NCBI GenBank assembly: GCA_963971285.1
Contig: OZ020255.1
Coordinates: forward strand, 6,200,001 to 6,264,000
DNA from: Astropecten irregularis
Taxonomy: Eukaryota; Echinodermata; Asteroidea; Paxillosida; Astropectinidae
Direction of reading: 5' to 3'
DNA length: 64,000 bases
Part shown: positions 12,301 through 24,300 of the stretch, piece after piece
How the letters are laid out: the number at the start of each line of letters is the position of its first letter
Numbering within the stretch: the first letter of the stretch is position 1
Notes under the pieces: model-generated
What the model was told of the DNA's origin: nothing
The model's input: only the letters and a program-made list of their open reading frames with translations
Databases searched by the model: none
Position numbers and translations under genes: made by a program

Positions 12301-15300
12301 TCTAACCCCGAGATAACCCGGAGATTTTGTAGTGTGAAAAGGGTATTAGTTTCTTACCAAAGTATAATACTACCTTTAAGCAAATGTTGGTGCTTAAGCT
12401 GCAACTCTATGACATTGGCCCCAGTATCAAGTTTCGATCCCTTAATAATGTTATAAAGCTGAACAAGTTTGTGTGCCACCAGACTGGTCCCTCCTGGAAT
12501 CACAGCATCAGAAATAGCGATATGAGTTCAAGTACTAGACTTACCTTGTAGCCGTTCCTACGCCATGGGGCGTGAAGCCTCGTCGTCTGGTCCAAGCCCA
12601 CGCTCATCAGAAACTCTCCACTCTCAGGCTCCCAAACTATGTCCTGAACGCCCGCATAGTGACCGCTGACCACTGGGGCTGGTGACCACTGGTCACTTAT
12701 CTGTCAAAGAAATACCCCAAAGAGACGAGTCAAAATGTTGTCTTCCTTTTGTGACAGGATTTTTTGTTATGATTATTGTTATTGTTTTGCTTTCTCTGCA
12801 TGCAAGTCCATTGTGTGAAGTTCTAATGCATTTGAGTATAGGCTAGCAGAGGAGGAAGTGACCAGGCACCCCCTTGTATTAAGATCCATTTGCTCGGTAA
12901 CAAGCGTCGTAGACAGGATATTAGTAAAGAAACAAAAAAAAAGGGTTGGTGTTGTGACTAGTGACGAGGATGGAGGCACTACAAAACCTGATCAAGGGGC
13001 TGGCGGCTACACTGGAGACACTCAAAGCCGAGAAGGGGAACAATCCGAAGGTGATAGTTGTGCCCCGTGAGCATGGAACAAAACTGGCCGGACGGCCAAC
13101 GAGTGACAAGGACCCAGAAGTGCGGGAATGGGCAGAGGACATGAGCCGAATCACCCAGGACATGTCAGATGACGAAGGTGCCCAGCTGGTCCTTGACCAC
13201 CTCACTGGCGGTGCTCGGGCAGAGATCCGGCTCTGTCCCCCTGCTCAGAGGAGTTCTGCGAACAGAATAATTGAGTGCATCCTCAGGACCTACTCCTGTC
13301 ACGAGACCCCTTCAACCAGCTGGCAGGAGTTCTACGGAAGAGAGCAGAGACGAGGTGAGTCGGTGCAGGAGTACTCTCTGGACCTGCTGAAGCTACTCAG
13401 GAAGGTTGAAGTGGCCTCCCCGGACGACAGCCCCTTTCTCCACGGCCAGGATGCCGTCTTGTGCGAGAGATTCTCTACGGGCTTGGCTGACCCATCCTTG
13501 CGGAGGGAGGTCAGACGTTACGTGCAAGAGAACCCCGCGGTAGAGTTTGCTGACCTGCGGAACAAGGTAATGTCCTGGGATAGTCCCCCACCACCCCCTG
13601 TTGCCGAGACCCGTGCCACCAGAGCAGAAAGCCTTGACTGTCAGAGTGAGTCCAACCTCCAGAAGCAGCTGGACCACCAGGCAGCCCAGCTGAAGGCTAC
13701 CCAAGAAGCCCTGAGCCAACTTCCGGACAGGTGTCCCAGCCTACTCCTGTCGCGCCAGAAGACCCCCAGTCCAGCATACAGAGGCCCGCCAACGTGCTAC
13801 AACTGCAACGAGCTCGGGCACATCGCGAGACGCTGCCCCCACCTGCCAAGATCAAGAGGAACAGCCCCACCAGCAGCTCCTGCTCCCCGCCAGCACTAAG
13901 CTGAGGCCACGCCCTTCACCCCTAACCCTCAACCACCGAAGGATTCTCCAAATGCCAACCCTCCGCAGTAATGAGCCAGGCGATGGAGGGAAGGTTAGCT
14001 GGCTCAGCTAATCAGAGATGACATTTTTGGTAGAGCGGTTGCTAAGAGTCCCAGAGTTACTCATTCCACTGCGATGCATGATGTCCATCCTGGGACGACA
14101 ACTAGTGGAGTGTCTGTTCGGACGACCATGGCTAGTAAGGTCCCATCTGTTACCCAAACCATACCAGCTATTCCCATGAAGATCTCGCCAAGCTACAACA
14201 GAATGATCCATTGATATCACGGTTCTGCAGATTGTGGAGACGTGGAGGTAAACCAAGGAGCCGTCTGCTGAAACATGAATCCAGGGAATTGAGAGCTCTT
14301 ATCAGGAGATGGGATCGCATCGAAGCCCGTGGCGGAGTTCTGTATGTTCGATCTCATGACGCAGTTGAGGGTTACTCTTCCCAGTTGCTTCTTCCTGCTA
14401 AGCTCCAACCAATGGTGAGGGGAGCACTCCACAATCAGGCAGGCCACCAGGGACAGGAGCGTACGCTTGCACTCATCCAAAAGAGGTGTTTCTGGTCCAG
14501 AATGGCAGCAGCAGTCGAGAAGTGGTGCAAGAAATGCGAGAGATGCATAGTATCCAAAGCGCCAACTCCTGCAGTGAGGCCGTCCATGGGGAGGTTACTG
14601 GCTGAACGACCACTCGACATCTTGGCGATTGATTTCACCTTTCTTGAGAAGGCAACAGATGGCAGAGAAAATGTCTTAGTGATGACAGACATGTTCAGCA
14701 AATTTTCCCAGGCCATTCCATGTCGAGATCAGAAGGCGGCCACTGTGGCTCGAGTTCTCGTTCAAGAGTGGTTCCAGAAGTTTGGAGTTCCACGCCGCAT
14801 CCACAGCGACCAAGGGAGGAACTTTGAATCACAACTGGTTAAGGATCTTTGTGGCGTCTACAAGATCGAGAAGAGCAGGACAACAGCCTATCATCCACAA
14901 GGGAATGGACAGTGTGAGCAGTTTACTCGCACGCTCCATGACCGTCTACGCACACTTCCGCCTGAGCAGAAGAAGAGGTGGCCTCACCATATCAAGGAGC
15001 TGGTATTCCTGTACAATTGCACCCCGCACTCGCCAACTGGCTTGTCTCCGTTCTTTGTCTTCATGGGACAAGAACCCACACTCCCTATTGATCTCCTTCT
15101 GAGCCCAAGGGAGGATGCTGACGGAACGCCGAACTGTGATTCCTGGGTGGAAGAACACCAGCAGAGACTACGAGCTGCTGCAGAGGTTTCCAGGAGCAGA
15201 CAACTTGAGAGGAGTGAGGCGAGATGCAAAAGCAGTGACGAGAGAGCCAACGACAAGGGCATTGCAGTGGGAACCCGGGTGCTGCTGAGGAATCGTGTTC

Positions 15301-18300
15301 CAGGGAGGAACAAGATTGGAGACCACTGGCAGGCAACACCCTACAAGGTTACAGCAAGACCCCATGACAATGTATACGAAGTCCAACTGGCTGATGGCAC
15401 TGGTCCGAAGAAACGGGTTATGAGGACGGAGGTGTTTGACACTCGAGAGGCTGTTCCAGATGAAGTGCCCCCAGCTGAGGTTCCACATTCAGGAGCTGAT
15501 CAGAGAGCAGACCATGGCGATGGAGAAGCGGAGATCGACAAGGAGGAAGCCCTGCCACTGCAGGACATAATGGTCTTGGTGAAATCCCAGGAGGATGCTC
15601 AGCCAACGGTTCCAGAGCTGAGTTCCCCCAGTTCAGGGGAACCCGTTCATCCCACACCACCTGAGCTCCAGGCTTCAGACGAAGCAGCGGAGACCGAGAG
15701 TTGCTCATCGTCTCAGTCTCCACCGGAAAGTGCTGAGCCCCAGACTTCTAGCGAAGCTGTGGAGAACCAGAGTCAGCACCCTAACCCCCAGCCGAGCACT
15801 TTACCAGAGAAGATGGCCCAACCCCAAGATGAAGATGAAGCAGTCGAGACTGGGAGCCCTTCAGTGTCCCTGTCTCCTTCAGACAGCGTTGAACCAGGGA
15901 TGCCGAGGAGATCCAACCGAGCGACAGCTGGTCAACACTCCAATCACCATCACCTTCCAGAGTCAGCGATCAGTGTTACCAATAACCACGCAGTCACTGA
16001 GATATCGTCTCCACAGTCTGACTTGGCACAGTTAGGCCAGGCCCTTGCCGGTTTGGGAGGGATGCTTGCCGAGCATCTTGGAGGGAGACTACAAGCAGGC
16101 TGGTCTAAACTTCGACCACGACGCTACGATGGCCACATCAAAGAACTTTAAATAGCTTCACCATTTAGGCCCGCAGTGTTTCATTTATGACAGCGTCTCC
16201 AAAGACTGTAATGTGAACGGACTCAAATTTGCTTTTGTGAGGCGTCATCTTTAGTTCATGTAAAAATCCTTTTTGGTTGGCCTACACACTGGATGTTGGT
16301 GTGGGACCCAACACTTAAGCAGTGGAGAATTGTGACAGGATTTTTTGTATTTCTTTATTATTGTTATTGTTTTGCTTTCTCTGCATGCAAGTCCATTGTG
16401 TGAAGTTCTAATGCATTTGAGTACAGGCTAGCAGAGGAGGAAGTGACCAGGCACCCCCTGGTGCAGTACTGATAAAAGGCAGACTACGGTCATGGTTGCC
16501 TAAATAGCAGCAACCACCCACTGTGAGCCAGCTATGCAGCTTTGGTGGGAGCAGTGTGGTCAGCCCTAGGTTCTGGCATTCCACCACAGATCTTCAGACT
16601 ATCGACACTGTATATTTTATGCTACCGTTTTGCGTGTGCTCAGGAAAGTTCCCACTGATTGCTTCTGTATTTCTTCATTCCTTATCCTATTCCGCATCAA
16701 CCCTTTTTGTAAATTTTTGTTTTTGAATAAAACTTGTATAAAGATCCATTTGCTCGGTAACACTTAAAAATGGTAGGAGGTCGCGGGTTCGAATCCAACC
16801 TGATCCAGTACATGATTTTTTCATGTGCACTCAAAAAGCACTGAGCATGCTGTGCTCATCTACGTCAGCGAAGGGCAAGCCCAATTTGCATAAATCGTTA
16901 AAAATACTGTTAATCGTCAAATAACAAGGGAAACTGACTGGATTAATTTAATTAATTCACTGAACGAAGAACAATGAAAAAATTGACTAGAGCGGGATTC
17001 ATACCAGTGACATCCTGAATACCATACCAGCGCTCAACCAACTGAGCTATCCAGCCCTAATGCTGGCGAAGTAGTCAATTATCTTTGTTCATTTGGCAGT
17101 CAGAAGCCATGAAACCGGAGGTCACCGGTTCAAATCCCGCTCCAGTCAATGTTTCTTTGTTCACTTTTCAATGACTTAAAACTCAGTGAGTTTCCCTTGT
17201 GGTTTATATTTGATGATTATATTAAAAAAAAGCCGTATCCCCTTTGAGTGATCCCCCATGTATCCCCCAGGTTGCAGCATTGCTGCGTGTATCATTGAAA
17301 CGATCCTTGGGGTATGGCAGTGTGTGCGTGGTTCCACGGCTTCTGACTGCCAAACGAACAAAGATAATTGACTATTGGGGTCACCACCAACGTAGGGCTG
17401 GATGGCTCAGTTGGTAGAGCGCCTGTACGGTATTCAGGAGGTCGCCAGTTCGAACCCCCTCGCCAGTTCGAATCCCGCTCCAGTCAATTTTTCTTTGTTC
17501 ACTTTTCAATGGATTAATTTTAAGAACATATTTAAGCACCCAGCTCCCTGTTTCAAATTGAAGTCTAACTTGTCAAGTTTAACTTTTTTTTAACAGACAA
17601 AAAGAAATATTAATATGGTATTTGAAATATTTTCTTCGCAGAGGCTTACCGTTGTGGGGTTTATGTCACCCTTTGTCCATAAATGGAATGCTCCTTGGTA
17701 ACCGTGGGCGAGGATGGCGCATCCGTCCGGGCTGAACTGACAACCATAAAGACCTAGGGTGTTACCACCAACCTCCCCGACCCTCACCTATCAAACAAAG
17801 AGACAAAAACAGGCACTTCATTAAAGTAAAAAAAATTCAGATTCGTAGGCAAAAATATCAAGTAAGATACAATAACAGTCATCTGTGAACATTTCAGTCC
17901 CATACAGTGCCCACTTTTTGAGAAAACAGTGAAAAACAGCCACAGTATTTCTTAAGTCTTTTCTCTTTTATTTTTGATCTTTAAAAGATCGAAAATCATT
18001 TTGGTCACTGGTCTTACTCTTTTCTGAATAAATACAGCATTTCAGGCAGAAAAATTCCAATGGTATGTTCAAACCAGCACCATCTTCATACCCTGTAGGT
18101 TATACGTAAATTTGTTAACATTTCTGTTTTGGTTCCTTACCAAAGTATGATACTACCTTTAAACAAACATTTTTTTGTGGCACTGTGCGTTGGTACTGCG
18201 CCTGTACTCCATGAGGACTCAGACTTTGGTACTCGGACTCGGCCCTATACTCGACCTTGAATATACTTTTGTCTCGACTCGTCAACAATGTACTCGGACT

Positions 18301-21300
18301 CGGCCCAGTACTCAGCCCTTGAAGTACTTGGAGTACTCTGTACTCGGACTTGAGAACTCGATTCCTACACTGTATATCACATGTAAGTATTGGTGCCAAT
18401 TTCCATAATAATCTAGTTTAAAAATGTACTTGGGATGTACTCGATGTCTTTCTCAAAGTCTTTTAGAAGTAAGTGGTAAGGTAGAGCTATGAGATTGGGG
18501 CCCTGATCTAGACTCACGTGATCGAGCCAAACTCCTGATTCCTTGTCCAATTTCCAAACGATCATCGTTTTATCCATGGAGGCCGAGAGGAGGCGGGTCT
18601 CCTGGTGTCTCCTCCCACCTATAAGGGGACAACAAACGATGGACTGAATTAATGCTGAAGCAATGGAGAATACACACAACTCAATTTCCAATCTCTTAAT
18701 AACCTAACCCTCTAAGGTAATATCATACTTTGGTTATTGTCAAAGAAATACAGATTCATGGGCAAAAGTATGAAGTCAGATACAATAACAGTCATCTGTG
18801 AAAATTTCAGCCTCATACAGTGCCCACTTTTTGAGAAAACACTGAAAAACGGCCAAGGTTTTACTCTTTTCATGATAAATACAGCATTTCAGGCAGAAGA
18901 ACTTTAAGCATACCCTGCAAGTTATAGGTAAATCTGTTAAGATTTCTGATTTGGTATGCTTCCAAAGATAGCACCTATAACACACAAGACAAGAGTTGTT
19001 TATCACTTCATCTCTGGTAATATGTATACTATATGAATAATAATAATAATTTGGGAGGCTAATCATCTTTATTGGCAGCTGGAGTGCTGAATTATGAAGG
19101 ATGGTGCTACACATGACCGAGTTGCTAGCATTTATGGGCGCCCTTTGGCTGCCAGCCACTTCAACCCATATATGATCACGGAGCACAGCCTGAGATCGAA
19201 AGTGTTTGGTTTTTGTGGAGGATGGAAAACCGGAGGACCCGGAACAAAAACCCTTGTAGCATAGGAGAGAACCAACACACAACTCTACTCACATATGACC
19301 CAAGTCTAATGCACTTGCCACCTATGCACTTAAACTAAACTGTTTAGTTCTACTAACAGATGTCATGGTACAAATGACAGTTCCACTAGTTCAAGTGACA
19401 TTAAAACTGTTAAGTTTATAGAGATAGTTATACTGATGATAGTTACAGTTATAGTTACAATAGTTATAGAGACAGCTTACACATGGAGGTAAAAATAGAA
19501 TAGTTACAGCTAGACTAGTGGCAGTTCTGGCAAAAGTCTGGAGAAAACTCCTAAATTATTTAAGTTCAGCATTTTCCCAAACACGGCTAGGGACCAATTT
19601 CATAAAGCTCAGCTTAAGCACCACAATTTGCTTAATCACCAAAAGCCTTGGAAAAAATTCAGTATGGCAGCCAAAACTCCTTGTGAATGTTATGCTCAGC
19701 AAACAATGACCCAATGGGAGACTTTTGAAAACCGGTCTTCAAGTCAACAGCGCATGCGCACGCAATTGTGGGCATGCGCTCGTTGTTTTGCGTCTGTGCT
19801 GTTGTGCGTGCGCCTGCCCTGTTGGCTTGAAGACCGGTTCTCAAAAGTCTCCCATTCAAAGTCAAAAGCAGTAAACATCACATGAAAATTTGGTTGGTAA
19901 TCCTGATTGATCAAGGGAGACTTTTCATGCTAAAGCAAAATTTTTGCTTTAAAAGCAGCTCTGTGAAATTGGCCCCAGGTCTTGATAGAATAATAAATAA
20001 CTTGTCATGTACCTTCATAAGTAGCTGGCTGCCAATGGAGACCATACACCCATTGTTCATGGCCAGCCAGTACACTCTCCAGCACCACGGAAAAGACCTT
20101 CTCCCCACCTGGGTAGAAATAAAAAGTCAACAATGTAAACTCAAAAATCAGCATCTTGTTGTGCTGGGCAAAATCGGGTAATTACACATCCGGTTTAAGT
20201 CTATGTGATAGACGCACTCGCCATACAGCGAGCAAGCGTCTATCACATGCATGCAGATTTCCTGATTAATTATGCAAGCCAACCCAGCACTGATTTCTCT
20301 AAGTTTTGACCAATCAGGGGGCATTGTATTTTCTTGTACAGCTATATATACATTTATTTACTACTCTGTGTCAAATGATTTTATTAGGTTTAAAAACTTA
20401 TTGTATTTTAATATTTTTTAGCACGAGAGCCAAGATAATTTCTATTGTGTTTTTAAATGCAAATACATGTAGCAATAAATATATTGAATTGAATTGTATT
20501 GAATTGAATGAACTATCGTACCATTTAGCGAGCGCGTCTATCACGTAGACAGCTGCTGCCACGCGTGAAATTAACCAATCAACATCCTCCGTCACGATCC
20601 TGACGGAAATGTTTTCAAAACAGATCTGATTGGTTGATGTGCCGCGTTGCATAAAATTTGCATGCACGCATGTGTCAGACGTTCGTACGTAGTGGCATTG
20701 GAGTAGAATGGGTGATACTCAGACTAATCCGGGTTATGCTGATTGCAAAAAAAAATCAGATTAACACCTATGTATAAATCACGTGTGACGAGCGTGATTC
20801 ATGGTATAATATGTCTTCTTTAATGTGATCGTCGCTTTCGGAATGCTTTTTACGATGTCATTTTAAGATCAAGGATTTTGATCAAGTATGTACAATGTTT
20901 CTTTTTAGATGAAGTTTGTGAAAAGCGTTTTTCTAATTGGCAAAATGGACAAAATATAAACCTACTGAAATTCAAGTATGTATCCTACAGTTTAAACTTT
21001 TTGGGTTGTTGAGCATGAGCCTAACGTACGTTTCAGAAATTTGTAACTGGATAATTAAATCACTGTCGGTTAATGTCGGTTAATCTTTAACAGGATAAAA
21101 ATCCCAGCACTACTTCTTGTTGTCCTAGGTTCGGTCAATCCACAGACATAAATAACCTATAGATGGACAATAGGGGGCGCCAGAGTGTAATTTCAGGAAC
21201 TCCGCCATCTTTAAATAATCATGGGCAAAATTGTGTGTCACACGACGTGCGAAGCAGGCGGCGTACGTAAACAATGATTTTATGTTCAAAATCTCGCGAA

Positions 21301-24300
21301 AGATACTGAAAAAGGCTAGTCGAGCACATTATCTCGCAATGGTATGTGACATACTTTAAAGAGGATGTTCAACACTCAACAAACCTTGTGACGTCAGATA
21401 TGGGAGCCTTTTCTTTTAATTCTTTTAATTTCTTTTCTTTTCTTTTCTCCCATATATCTGACGTCACAAAATCACACAGATTTGTCTGCTGGCCCCATTG
21501 ACAAAATTCAGACAATCTCAATTTTGGGGTTGCTTGGGGGTTGAGCATGTTGAGAGAAAAATCATCAAAAAAGACTCTCTTTCTGTGTTCAGTGTGAGAT
21601 AAATATCTTTTTTTCATGTCAAGTAATTTAAGGATTATAGTTCTAACAAAATAAAGCGAGGTTTGTTGAGTGTTGAACATCCTCTTTAATACTACAGTGG
21701 GTTTAAAATGCATATTAATTCGTTTTCATCAAAAATGTCCTGTTTGAATCAATCTCCCTATTCAATCGTGTGTAAAAGTAACTTTTTTTGCCCATGGTTT
21801 GGCAGTAGGGTCATTCCATGTCAGACAAACACACTTTTTTACCTTAGGTCTTCCGATTTTTATAAAAATTGGTATGCAAGTAGGTATCAATGAGTAATGA
21901 ATGCATGCCAATTTTTAGTGTAATCCCTCCACCCATGTGGCCAGTACGCATGCGCCAAAAATACGGACATTTTCATGTTCTGACACTACCTTTGCACAGG
22001 ATTAAACTATAACTCGGTCATATTTCAACAAAAATATGCAAGTGTGGTATCAAAATGACCAGAATTAGATGCTCTAAGTGATGCCACCCTAAAAATAGAG
22101 AAAAAGTAAAAGTGGATACCCATGACCTTTGACACACGAACTTTGACCTTTGACCTAGATTTAAAAAAAAGTATCATTCCGAATTTTCACGAAACAAAGT
22201 TTGCTTGATAGAACAGGTCTTTCTCTACAAGATTCCATTGAAATTTCGCTGGGCACTTGAAAATTGACGATTTTATGGCATTTTTTCTGGTTAATGCATG
22301 CGTAGTTTTGTCCCCTTTAATAACAATAGGCCACACAACTTTCTCTGTGCGGTTCCCTTTAATGTAATTTAAATTTTCCCAATTTATGTCTCATTGTCCT
22401 TTATCCTGCAGTACCTCAGAGACTGTATAAAACACTCCCAGTTACACCTTTGTTCTGTATTGAGGACCTTTGGATCTAGTATTTGACTCCAATGGAATAT
22501 GTTTCTCCATTACTGTATTTGTTGGGCAGGGTTCGAATAGATAGCATGCAATTGCTCGTTGTCCTGAATAGTCTTTGCTGCAGATAACTAAACCTGAATG
22601 AATTCAGTACAATGAAGGGATAATGTGAATGTTGTCTTTTCAAGATGTCCTCACAGGGCCTCTGAAGACTTGCTTCGGCAGCTATGTTCCAGTTGCACCG
22701 ACCCATCACATTGGCCGTAATAAATACGTATTTCATGAAAATTAATTATCTATTGCTTGAATTAATTGCACAGGCACTACAGCTGAACAAGAAAATTCGC
22801 ATATTAGTTTGGTCCAATATAATGTCACATTGTTATGTACAGTATTTTCAACTGGTGGTTATGGATGCATGACTCTTGATGCATGTCACTCGAATAACGT
22901 CCAGAAACCCTTTGATATTTACCATGCTTACCCTATTCCACACTTAAACTCGGCAAAGGCCAGGGAATTCTGCAACGTATTTTTATTTTCAGGACAAATC
23001 ATCTGCCCACTACCAAAACAGGAAGAACTGGGGCTAAGTGGATATTTTTTTGCCACGGCTCATGGTACAGAGTCATGTGCAGGCGCAGTTCTAGGTGGAG
23101 GGGGCTAGGGGGGCCCAAAATTTTGTCTAGCCCCCCCCCCCCAAAAAAAATGCAAGTGGAAAAGAAATTCTTGAAAATACTGGATTTTTTCAGTTATTAA
23201 GCGCCAATTACATTAAAAAAAACACGTTGTGTGGGCTATAATGTGCATGTTTTTCGACCCCTAATAAGACATAGCAGAAGGGAGTATTAGAAGAACCCAA
23301 AATATTGGGTCTTCTAGCCCCCCAAAATAATGGCTCAATTCTAGCCCCGGCCCCAAAAAATGTTGGCTCTAGAACCGCGCCTGGTCATGTGATCAGCTAG
23401 GTGACACAATGAAGCACCTTGCTGCCAAAGCAAGTCTTCACAGGCCCTATGAGGATCACATTTTGAAAAGAAAATTTCAAGGAATCATTTCAGTGTGCTG
23501 AATTCCATCAGGTTCAGTTTTCATGGCACCGAACAATTGAATGCGTTTATACTATCATGGTCTTCATGGAGGTCCGGCAACATACATCAACCTTTATATA
23601 CTTGTACTTGTACGCAGGTTGTCGTCCCATTATTGTTTATACTGAAGATCCAACAATGGTTCTGGGCCATCATCTTGTTCATTGCTTTATTAGACCATTC
23701 CATTTCTTTCTAAGACAAAATAATCAATAATTTTTCTTTTTTCATTTTCCTATTACAATATAAGCACGGAATTATAAACACAACATGGCGAAACATATTC
23801 CATTGGAATCAAATACTTAAGATCCTTTAAATTGAAGTCCCAACACCATGAACACAGAACAAGGTGTAAATGTGGGTGTTTTATACATTGCAGAGTAAAG
23901 GAGAATGAGATACAATGGGAAATTTAAGATTACATAAGAGGAAATCACAATATTATTGCCTAGCGTTGTAAAAGAGGACAAAACTGCGCATGCACCATAA
24001 AGGTCCTCAATACAGAACAAAGGTGTAACTGGGAGTGTTTTATACAGTCTCTGAGGTACTGCAGGATAAAGGACAATGAGACATAAATTGGGAAAATTTA
24101 AATTACATTAAAGGGAACCGCACAGAGGAAGTTGTGTGGCCTATTGTTATTAAAGGGGACAAAACTATGCATGCATTAATCAGAAAAAATGCCATAAAAT
24201 CGTCAATTTTCAAGTGCCCAGCGAAATTTCAATGGAATCTTGTAGAGAAAGACCTGTTCTATCAAGCAAACGTTGTTTCGTGAAATTTCGGAATGATACT

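Larger units (their letters stand above)
12750..16762 (+). mobile_element. Ty3/gypsy-like LTR retrotransposon, deletion derivative
   Basis: Bounded by direct LTRs that begin TGTGACAGGATTTTTTGT and end GCTCGGTAACA (12750-12902 and 16331-16762). The 5' LTR has lost an internal block of roughly 280 bp. Between them lie a gag ORF and an integrase ORF; protease, RT and RNase H are missing. No matching target duplication is seen. It lies antisense to ELP2 between exons 8 and 9. Confidence 0.92.

Noticed and set aside
14217..15723. Antisense ORFs of 70-109 codons opposite the integrase
   Set aside because: Shadows of the GC-rich integrase frame; no homology or start context.
12750..16762. Domesticated gag or integrase host gene
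   Set aside because: Recognisable LTRs on both sides and the antisense intronic position indicate an ordinary, recent retroelement insertion.
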